Below, in pieces: positions 1 through 9,700 of a stretch of DNA of 64,000 nt; positions within the stretch are counted from its first letter, which is position 1; each line of letters starts with the position of its first letter. Both the position numbers and the translations under genes were made by a program. A model generated the notes under the pieces. It was not told the DNA's origin. It did no database searches and saw only the letters and a program-made list of their open reading frames with translations. The stretch comes from Hallerella sp964397425 (GTDB lineage: Bacteria > Fibrobacterota > Fibrobacteria > Fibrobacterales > Fibrobacteraceae), in assembly GCA_964397425.1 (NCBI GenBank), contig CAYNID010000002.1, positions 62,001-126,000 on the forward strand. The letters are read 5' to 3'.

Positions 1-3000
1 GATGTCGTCTTCGGTCAAGACGGCTCCCGTGGAATCGAATAAAGTCACTGTCACCTGGGCGCGTTTTCCCACATACGCTTTTGCCGTATCGACGTTGAAT
101 ACGAGGTAACGCTTTTCTAGAGGCGTTGTAATGGAATCCCATTCTACGTTGCTGCGGACGACTTTACAGGCGCAGTCGTAACTGCCTTTGGCGTTTGCGC
201 TGTGGTTGTGCCACGTCACCCAATCAATCATGTTGTTTCCGTAAGAAAGGTCTTTGGAAACGGAAAAATGGTAAGCATCGTATTGTCTGTCGTATTCAGT
301 GTGAGTGCCGAAATAAGAAACGCCGTTGCCTTCGAAATCATCGAGGAATCCAGATGGCGACACGGTACTGTAACCGCTGTAGGTGGCCGTATTTACGGTA
401 TCTTCCAAAGATGTGGCCGGAGATTTGAAAGGCGTTTGAAAGTCCAGGGTGAGCGTGCGCGCAATGGAAAGTTCGCTGGACGAAGCGTCGTAATCGGGTG
501 GGTAGCCGTAGATGTGAGTCCCATGATAGAAAATGGTTACGTAAGGGTTCTTTTTGTAAGCCTCTTCATTTTTGCCGTCGACGACTTCTAGGAACGAAGA
601 TTCCGAACCTGTGTAAAGAGGACCGCGCGAAAGGTCGATCCCGCTGAATTTTTCGGGGTCAGAAGCTTCTGTATGGGCGCGCAGGGACCAGGAACCTTCC
701 AAGTCGCCGTATGTGGCGTTGGTGAATTGCATTTCGAATTGGAAACTGCTCGAAACGCCGATGGTCCCTTTGAGGGATATGGGCAAATAGTAACCGCCAC
801 TCGCCGCGTCAAATTGAGCCGAACCGTAGTTCAAACTCATGGACGACGTATCGTCGTAAGAAACTTTGACGAGTTGTCCCCAACCGGTCGCGGAGACGCT
901 TTTGTTCAGGTAGAATCGGACTTCCACGTCGGAGTAGGGAATCGTGTCGTTGTTGGTGACGATGACAAAAAACGTATTGCAGGATTTCCAGTCCGAGCAC
1001 GATGAATTTTTGCTCGCCGGCTTCACAAGGACGCGGAAATCGACTTGGGTCGCTTCGGACGCTGTGGAAAAACTGTAATGCTTTCCGGAATTGTCATCGG
1101 TAGTCGCCCCCGAAGAAACGTCGAAATAATAAGTTTTCCCCGCATCGAGATTTGTTAAAACCGCTTCGTGGAACCGCACAGCCTTTCCGGAATCCGCCAT
1201 GGTGGAAAGGTTCATGGCGGCGGGGCTTTGTCCATAAGAGACGGTTCCATTCATCGCTTTGTCGCCGGTCCACCAGTAAATTTTCGCACTGTTGTTTGTC
1301 ACCTGGCAAATAGTCACGCCGGAAATCTGTACCGAAGAAGCCGTTTGCACCCAGGAATACCATTTCCCATGGTTGTCGTCCGTTGTATAATTCTTTTTGA
1401 CATCATGGCCGACAAGGTAGAAGTAATAAGTTGTTCCCGCTGAAAGTCCTGAAATGGTCACGGAGCCGCCGACTCCAGCCACGGCTTGGACAGAATCGAC
1501 TTTGGCGGCATCGGGGGAGGTGGAGTAGTAGACTGTCACCATTGCGCGTTCATCCGTATTCCAACTGATGACTGCGGTTGTATCGGTGATGGCTGTTCCC
1601 GCGATGTTTGAAAACAGCGGACCGTCGACATCTTCGGGAACTTTTTTGGAAAGGCTCAGTCCGGGAATGACAAATTGAGACGAAAAGTCGATACATGTTT
1701 CGGTGGCGGTGTAATCGTTCCAGTCATCCTTGAGTGTTTGATTTGGGGCGGCTCCGCCCATCAAAGCGCCTTTGGGACATCTGTATTCATACGGCATACC
1801 GCCCGCGTTATACCCGTCGGGATTCGCCGCTCGGTTGTGCGGATGGTTTTCGTTTCGCGATCCGGTTCCCATGATGAACGAAATTCCCCAGGGATTGGCA
1901 CCCATGTTGTAGTAAAAATTGTCCAGGGCGACGTTCAGATATTGCTCGTCACCAGTCATATCGTAGAGCATGAAGACGGCGTTCGCCGCGCCCATGTTGT
2001 AACGGTTGAAACCCCAATCGCTGGAAGTCCAGACCAAATTGTATGGCGGAACGACGGTGAATGAGCCGTAAGGGTTCGTGCTGACCGTAGAATCGCCTTG
2101 GGTACCATCGTCCGTGAGGCGCGTCATCGTCGCAATGACGCGGGAAAGGAGCGTATCGCGTTCTGCACTGGAAATTCCGTAGCTTTGGGCTTTGGCGACT
2201 GTTGAAAGGATGAGTTTGTCAAAAGCGAAAAGTACGTAGGCATGGATGTTTTCATAGTCCGTCATCCAACCGCCGGGGTAAAATCCGCTGGTGTGTCCCA
2301 GGTAGCCGCCCCGAAAATAGGGGAGGTTGTAGCGGTAATTGTCCGCATTGTTGTTGATAGCCGTATTTTTGTAAAGGTCAAAAGCGTAAGAGGTGTCTTT
2401 GGTCGCATACCAAAGGGCGAGAGCCGCTGCCGCCGCGTCGTCATAAAGCGGGCCGCCTCCGGAGTAAAAGCCTTGCAGGTTTGCGGTATTCCGCCCATCG
2501 GGGGCGTATCTGGCGATGATGTTCTTGTAAATATCTTTGGCGGCGGCAACGAGGGAATCCGAATAGCGGTCGGTTTGGTACATTTCCCATCCCACGGCAA
2601 AAAATGCCATGGCGGCGGCGTACATTCCTGCGGCATTCGTCCCCACGCCTTTGGCGACAGGGCGCGGTGCGCCACCTTTCGAAGGACTTTGCGCATCTTG
2701 ATGTTCGGGAACATCCCAAAACTGATGGTCTTCGGAACCGATGGCGATGGAATGATACATGTCCCCCTGATCGATTAGGCCGTCCGCTTTGGAGGCTTTA
2801 TACATTTTATAAATCCAGTCCACGCCGACTTTGGCTTCCCACAAGATGTCTGGAATGCCGTCGGTTGCAACCGTATCGTCGTAAGAGGCTCCAAACCGAT
2901 CTTCGGCCCGTTCCGAATAAACGTTATAAGCGATAGAAAGTACAAACGCCGCGTAGCCGAGAGTCTGGCTGACTTTGAAGTGGTCGCCGCAATCGTGCCA

Positions 3001-3609
3001 ACCTCCGGTTAAATCGTGTCCGATTTGCGAACCGTCTTTGACATGGCAAGCGCGGTGCAATTGGGAATTTGTATTGCCGCAGCGCTGGATGCCAAAAAAT
3101 TTGAGCGTGGTTTCAAAAACCGCATTGAAAAGGTATTCGTTGATGATGAATGGAAAGGAGGTGTCTTTTCCGACAACGAGAAAGTAGGTTCCCGGGGCGC
3201 TTAAATCAGAAAAGTCCGCGGAATAAAGGTTCTCCGTCGCTGAAGCGAGGGAATCGGAGTTGCCAAATTCGTAAAGGGAACTGATGGAGTTGAACGCGCC
3301 GTTGACCCAAAGATTTGGCCGTGGCCATTTGCCGACAGAAGTGAGTGAACCTTCCCAGGCGGAAGTTCCGGTCGCCGCGTCGATGACCTTGAACGTGGTC
3401 GCCGTAGGCTCGGAGATAAAGGCGAATTTATGCTTGTCCGCGGGACGGAATCCGATTTGGTTTCCGCGAATGGTGGGGCGGTGGAATGCGTTCAAACTGT
3501 CAAGGTGACGGCGGCTGCAAGTGTCACAGGTGAAGTCGATATTCGGGATGCGATCGTCTGCAAAGAGTGTTACGGCAAAGCACAGTAGAATCCAGAGGAA
3601 TCGATTCAT
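1..3609 (-). CDS. Glycoside hydrolase family 9 cellulase, secreted multidomain (3' end beyond window)
   Basis: Secreted endoglucanase-type enzyme expected to cut beta-1,4-glucan. The reading frame is open from the ATG at 3609 to the window edge, so about 1,203 residues are seen and the C terminus is missing. The start has AAGGAGATAG just upstream and a signal peptide (MNRFLWILLCFAVTLFA). Residues about 40-150 look like the Ig-like domain preceding many GH9 domains. The catalytic domain carries GGWHDCGDH near residue 203 (catalytic Asp motif), HPHNR near 588 and a TETCID segment near 636 that fits the catalytic Glu region. Two fibronectin-III-like domains follow (about 660-850), then a beta-rich stretch with FYHGTHIYG resembling a family 3-type carbohydrate-binding module. 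GH9 is secure; the binding-module call is inference. Confidence 0.93.
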   Translation of the reverse strand, partial: MNRFLWILLCFAVTLFADDRIPNIDFTCDTCSRRHLDSLNAFHRPTIRGNQIGFRPADKHKFAFISEPTATTFKVIDAATGTSAWEGSLTSVGKWPRPNLWVNGAFNSISSLYEFGNSDSLASATENLYSADFSDLSAPGTYFLVVGKDTSFPFIINEYLFNAVFETTLKFFGIQRCGNTNSQLHRACHVKDGSQIGHDLTGGWHDCGDHFKVSQTLGYAAFVLSIAYNVYSERAEDRFGASYDDTVATDGIPDILWEAKVGVDWIYKMYKASKADGLIDQGDMYHSIAIGSEDHQFWDVPEHQDAQSPSKGGAPRPVAKGVGTNAAGMYAAAMAFFAVGWEMYQTDRYSDSLVAAAKDIYKNIIARYAPDGRNTANLQGFYSGGGPLYDDAAAAALALWYATKDTSYAFDLYKNTAINNNADNYRYNLPYFRGGYLGHTSGFYPGGWMTDYENIHAYVLFAFDKLILSTVAKAQSYGISSAERDTLLSRVIATMTRLTDDGTQGDSTVSTNPYGSFTVVPPYNLVWTSSDWGFNRYNMGAANAVFMLYDMTGDEQYLNVALDNFYYNMGANPWGISFIMGTGSRNENHPHNRAANPDGYNAGGMPYEYRCPKGALMGGAAPNQTLKDDWNDYTATETCIDFSSQFVIPGLSLSKKVPEDVDGPLFSNIAGTAITDTTAVISWNTDERAMVTVYYSTSPDAAKVDSVQAVAGVGGSVTISGLSAGTTYYFYLVGHDVKKNYTTDDNHGKWYSWVQTASSVQISGVTICQVTNNSAKIYWWTGDKAMNGTVSYGQSPAAMNLSTMADSGKAVRFHEAVLTNLDAGKTYYFDVSSGATTDDNSGKHYSFSTASEATQVDFRVLVKPASKNSSCSDWKSCNTFFVIVTNNDTIPYSDVEVRFYLNKSVSATGWGQLVKVSYDDTSSMSLNYGSAQFDAASGGYYLPISLKGTIGVSSSFQFEMQFTNATYGDLEGSWSLRAHTEASDPEKFSGIDLSRGPLYTGSESSFLEVVDGKNEEAYKKNPYVTIFYHGTHIYGYPPDYDASSSELSIARTLTLDFQTPFKSPATSLEDTVNTATYSGYSTVSPSGFLDDFEGNGVSYFGTHTEYDRQYDAYHFSVSKDLSYGNNMIDWVTWHNHSANAKGSYDCACKVVRSNVEWDSITTPLEKRYLVFNVDTAKAYVGKRAQVTVTLFDSTGAVLTEDDI

Positions 3610-3715
3610 TCTATCTCCTTTTTGCAAAAACACACCGCATTAAAAGATACTTTTTTTTGAAGGCGTCCTTCTTTTCCGAATGCAGCCGGAGCAAAAATTG
3701 TTCCCAAATTGTTTT

Positions 3716-3746
3716 CAAAAAAAGAGTCCGGCTCTTGCCGGACTCT
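3716..3746 (-). terminator. Rho-independent terminator of the repeat-protein gene
   Basis: On the minus strand the ten-base arm AGAGTCCGGC and its exact complement enclose a four-base loop and are followed by a run of T. It lies 22 bases after the stop of the giant repeat-protein gene. Confidence 0.9.
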
Positions 3747-3767
3747 TGATGAAATTGTTGACCGATT

Positions 3768-6700
3768 TTAACGACGGCGACGTTTGTTTTTATTGCTCGA
3801 CTTCTTTTCTGCCGCAGGTTCGGCTTTCGGAGCCGCTTTCTGTTCGGATTGCCGGATGTCTTTCATTTTGAAATTGACGTTGATTTCGGCTGTTTCGACT
3901 TTGGACGACGCTCCATCCTTGTCGGTCAATTTGAAGCCGAATTCATCGAGTCCGTAGAATCCTTTGTTGGGCGTGTATGTGAACGAACCGTCTTTTTCGT
4001 CGATGGTCACTTTGCCGTTTTGCGGGCGGCGAACCAGCGAGACTCTGACGTCGAGTTTTCCGTCTGGGTCAAAGGCGCCATTCAAGAGACCTTCCTTCTC
4101 GTTCACCTTGAGCGTTTCGCCTTCTTTCGTCTGGTAAGATTGCGACATGGCAACCGGCGGATCGTTCACCGGGATAACCGTGAACTTGGCGGACGTTTGG
4201 GCGGAGGCGCCTTCCGGATCCGTCACTTTGAACGTAATCGTTTCTGCCGGACCGTTCCAGTTTTCTCTGGGCTGCTTGATGGTGACAATGTTTCTCGCCT
4301 TGTCGTGGTCGACGACGAGATTCTTGTTGCCTGTAATCGTCCATTTGAGTTCGCTGAAGCTGTTGTCACGGTCGCGCACGTATTGGTCTAACTTGAGCGT
4401 TGTGAGGACGCCTCCGTTAGCATCTTCTTTCATGCTGACATCGCGGATGGGGCGGATTTCAGGCACGGCGTTCACGTGCTTCACTTCAAAGTTGACGGAC
4501 GTTTTTGCCGTCGCGCCGGCAGGATCCTTGACGATGAAGGTGATCGTTTCCTTTCCAAACCAATCGACTCGGCTCGGACGGACAATCGCTTCGCGGCCAC
4601 CGGTGATCATCACTTCGAGATGGCGGTTTCCAGAAACGGACCACTTGAGTTCATGCGGCTTGTTGTCGGGATCCGTCACGAACTTGTCGAGTTTGATGGG
4701 TTTGAACTTGGTTCCTTCGTTAGTCACCATGTCCGGAATCTTTTTCAGGACCGGAGCATCGTTAACAGGAGTCACAACGAAGTTGACATCGATGGACGCT
4801 TTTTCTCCCGAAGGATCGTAAGCGTTGACCGTGATCTTGTCTTTACCGTTCCAGTATTCGTCCGGAATAGCGATAGTCAGGACTCCGGCATCGGACAAAT
4901 CGTAAGAAAGCGGATGCTTGACTGTGGGGCGTTTTGCTTTGCCCATACGGCCGCGTTTATCTTTCTTGCCGGGTTCTCCGTCATCGAGAGTCCACTTCAT
5001 TTCGGACGCTTTGTTATCCGGATCGACGATGAGTTTTGCAAAGTCAATCGGTTTGAAAGATTCCTTTTCCTTGATTTGTTGCACGGGAATTTTGTTGAAA
5101 CGCGGCGGGTCGTTCACCGGTGTCGCAGTGAAGGTGGCTTTTGTGCTCGCGGATGCGCCTGCCGGATCAGAAACGGTCAAGGTTAACGTTTCGGAACCAT
5201 TCCAGAATTCATTCGGCGTGACCACGTTCATGCGGGAACCGCGAATTTCCACTTTCAGGTTCTTGTTTCCGGAAACGGCCCACTTGAGTTCATTCGGACG
5301 GTTGTCCGGATCGCTCACGTATTTGGACAGGTCAATCGGAGCGAAACGTTCCTTTTCCTTGATCTTTTGAGCCGGAATCGCTTTGAGTACCGGAGCGTCG
5401 TTCACCGGAGTCACCGTGAAATCAACGGCTTGGGCGTCTTTGGCACCTTCCGGATCGCGGACAGTCACGGTCACCTTTTCAGAACCGTTCCAGTATTTGT
5501 CCGGAGTTGTCACCACGAGCTGCTTTTTCGCATTGATGGAAGCTTTGAGGCTGCGCGGTTGCGAAACTTCAAACGTGAGCGAAGACTTCGGATGATCCGG
5601 GTCGCTGACGAGAGAAAGCAGGTCGATGGGCTGGAAGCGTTCTTTTTCCTTGATTTTCTGAGCCGGGATCTGCTTCAGAACGGGCGCGTCGTTTACAGAC
5701 ACGACTTCGAGCGTTACCGCCTTGGAATCTTTTGCGCCTTCCGGATCTTCGACGGTGAATGTGACCACGCGTTTGCCGTTCCAGTATTTATCCGGAATGG
5801 AAATGTGTGCGACATGCTTTTCGTCGATGGTCACCGTCAAGTCTTTTTCAACCGGAGCTTCTTCGGCTTTCGGGGCTTCCTTGGCGGCTTTGCCCTTCTT
5901 GGACTTTTTCTTCTTGCTCTTGGAGTTTTTTTCTACAGGAGCGGGCGCTTCCGCTTTCTTGACGACGGCTGTCCACTTCAACTGGTTGTTGCGGTGGTCT
6001 GCATCGTGGACGTAATTGTCTAACGGAATGTCCTTGAACTGGGTCTTTTCCTTAATGGTCTGGCCCGGAATGTCCTTCATCACCGGAGCATCGTTCACCG
6101 AGGTGATTTCGTAAATGAGAGTCGTGGATGCCGAAGCGCCCTTCGGATCTTTGACTGTCAAGGTCATTGTATCCGGCTTGCACCAGAAGAATTTGTTCGG
6201 AGCCGAGATGACGAGCTTGCGAGCCGAGGTGATTTCCGCCTTCAGGTATTTGTTGCCCGAAACGGACCATTTCATTTCTGAAGGCTTGTTGTCGGGATCC
6301 TTGACGTAATTATCCAAGGCGATTGGAGCGAAGGTCTGCTTTTCCTTGATCTTCTGGTTCGGAATCTTGGAAATGGTCGGCGGATCGTTCACTTCTGTCA
6401 CGACGAATTCCATCTTGTGAGAGGCTTTTCCGCCTTCCGGATCGGTCACGGTGAACGTAATCGTTTCTTTGCCGTGCCACTGGGAATTGGGCGTTTTGAT
6501 CTGGACCGTATTGTCCTTGTTCAAAGAAACTTGGAGCTGACGATTGCCCGAGAAGCTCCATTTGAGCTTGCTCGTCGGGTGGTCGGGGTCGCTTGCCAGC
6601 GTAGAAAGGTCAATCGTTTTGAACTTTCCACCTTCGCGGATGGTTTCACCCTTGGGCGCTTTATCCGAAATCCGCGGCAAATCGTTGATGGATTTGACCG

Positions 6701-9700
6701 TGAATGTCGCCGAAGAAGTCGCTTTGGCGCCTTCGGGGTCTGTCGCCGTGAAGCTTATCTTTGCTGCTCCATTCCAGTATTTGTCAGGAATGATGATCCG
6801 GGCAACGTGGGAATTGTCAATTTCCACTTTCAATCCGCTAACGGGAGCTTCTTCTTCGACGGGCTTTTTCGACTTTTTGCCTTTTTTGGACTTGGGGGCT
6901 TCAGTCTTGGCAGACACCGGAGAAACCTTGACGCTCCACTGGATGTCGGTCTTCTTGTGATCGGGGTCTTGAATCAGGTCGTCGAGTTTGATTTGGGCGA
7001 ATTGCGCCTTTTCGTCAATCGTCTGGTCCTTGATTTCGCGGACAAATGTGGGTGCATCGTTCACGGAAAGGACTTCGAAATTGACGGTCTTCGAATCCTT
7101 GGCACCTTCGGGGTCTGTCACGGTGAACGTGACCGTTTCCTTGCCGTACCAGTATTTATTCGGGGCGGTAATCGTCACTTTCTTGTCTGGAGAAAGGGCG
7201 AACTTGAGCGCTTTGTTGCCGGAAATATCCCATTTGAGCTTGCTAATCGGATGATCCAGGTCGGAAACGTAATCGGCGAGATTAATCGTTTTGAATTCCT
7301 GCTTTTCCTTGATGGTCTGGCTCGGAATTTCTTTGAGAACCGGAGGATCGTTTACGGATTTGGCTGTAAATTGAACCGTCTGGCGGGCAGACGCTCCGGC
7401 GGGATCCGCTACGGCGAACGTGATTTTTTCCATTCCGTTCCAAAGCTTGTTCGGCGCTTTGATGGAGGCGACGCCTTCTTTGGAAATGGAAACTTTCAAA
7501 TCCTTGTTGCCGGTGATGGTCCACTTGAGCGATTTGAAGGAATCGTCCGGATCGGTTGTGAGTTCTGCCAGGTTGATATCCTTGAACTCTTCCTTTTCCA
7601 AAATAATCTGGTCATTGATCTTTTTCAACACGGGCGGGTCATTGATGGAACGCACGGTGAAGAGCGCGGACTGGGAAGCCTTGGCGCCTTCGGCGTCTGT
7701 GACTGTGAATTCAATCAAGTCCGCACCATTCCAGAATTTGTTGGGAGTGGTGATGGTTGCGACAAGAGTCTTGGAGTCAACGTTGACAGTGAGTCCTGTC
7801 TTGTAACCCTTGGGAGCGCCCGGAGCGGGCTTTACATCAAACGACCAGGTGAGATCCTGAATTTTGTGGTCGGGGTCTTTGACGATTTCCGCCAGCTTGA
7901 TCGGGGCGAACGCCTTCTTTTCGTCAATTGTCTGGTTGTTGATTTTCTTGACGAATTCCGGAGCATCGTTGACGGATTCCACGGTGAAGGTCACTTTGCG
8001 GGAATCCTTCGCCCCTTCCGGATCGACGACTTCGAAATTCAATGTTTCAGAACCATGCCAGTATTTGTTCGGAATGATGACCGAGAACGCACGCTGAGCA
8101 TCCAGCTTGAACTTGAGTTCCTTGTTGCCGGTGATATTCCATTTGAGTTTCTCGTTCGGATGATCCAAATCGGAGACAAATTTGTCCAAATCAATCGTTT
8201 TGAATTCCTGCTTTTCCTTGATGGTCTGGCTCGGAATATCTGTCATGACGGGCGGGTCATTGATGGATTTGACTGTGAAGACTGCCGTTTGACGCGCCGA
8301 GGCGCCTTCCGGATCCGTTACGGTGAACGTGATTTTTTCCGTTCCGTTCCAGAGCTTGTCCGGGATGACGACTGTCGCCGTACCCGCTTTGTCAATGTTC
8401 ACCTTGAGGTCTTTATTTCCCGAAACGACCCATTTGAGCTTGTTGAACTCGTGGTCCGGATCGTTTGTGAGTTCCGCCAGGTTGATGGGGGCGAATTGAG
8501 ATTTTTCATCAATCGTCTGGGACTTGATTTCTTTCAAAACGGGCGGGTCGTTGACGGAAACGACTGTATAAGTCGCCGACAGAGTCGCTTTGGCGCCTTC
8601 GGGGTCTGTAACCGTATAAGTGACCACGTTGGAACCGTTCCAGAATTTGTTCGGAATGGCAATGGTCGCCACCATTTTCGCATCGACGTTCACCTGGAGT
8701 TCCGCTTCGGTTCCCTTGGGCGAACCCGGTGCCGCTTTGACGGAAATGTCCAATGTCAAGTCTGTCGCCTTGTGATCGGGGTCTTTGATGATTTCACCCA
8801 GATTGATGGGCTTGAATTGGGCTTTTTCCTGAATCGTCTGGTCGGGAATCTTTTTGGTGAATTCCGGAGCGTCGTTGATGGATTCCACCGTAAAGTTGAC
8901 CGTGCGTTCGTCGGAAGCGCCTTCCGGGTCCGTCACCTTGAATGTGATGGCTTCGGAACCGTTCCAGTATTTGCTCGGCAAAGTAAAGGTCGCTTTGCGG
9001 TTTGCGTCAAGAGAGACTTTGATGTCCTTGTTGCCGGTGATGGTCCATTTGAGCTGATTTTTCGCATGGTCGATATCCGACACGAATTTGTCGAGTTCAA
9101 TCGGCTTGAATTGGGCTTTTTCCTGAATCGTCTGGTCGGGAATGTCCGTCATGACGGGAGGGTCGTTGATGGTTTTGACTGTCAGCAGGACGGTTGCCGA
9201 AGCCTTGCCGCCTTCCGGGTCTGCAGCCGTGAAGGTGACTTTTTCCGAACCGTTCCAATCGATGTTCGGGGTTTTAATCGAAACCATCCGGTTGTTGTCA
9301 ACGGAAATTTTCAAATCCTTGTTGCCGGAAACGGAGATTTTCAGCTGAGAAAGTTCGTGATCGGCATCGGAAAGATAATCGTCCAAGGCGATGGGGTCGA
9401 ATTCCGTTTTTTCTTCGACTGTCATGTCCGGAATTTTGGCGAATACCGGAATGTCGTTGATGGAGCGGACTGTGAAATTCACGTCTTGCTTGGCTTCGGC
9501 GCCTTCGGGGTCTGTCACCTTGAATGTGGCGACTGCGGAACCGTTCCAATAAGTATCCGGAATTTCAACTGTCGCCACGTGTTTGTCGTCGATGTTGATG
9601 GAGAGCGGGCCTGCGGGATGTTCCTTGCCAACGCTCTTCACTTCGACTTCCCAAGAAAGTTCTTCCACTTTGTGGTCTTCGTCTTTGACGAAGTCGTCGA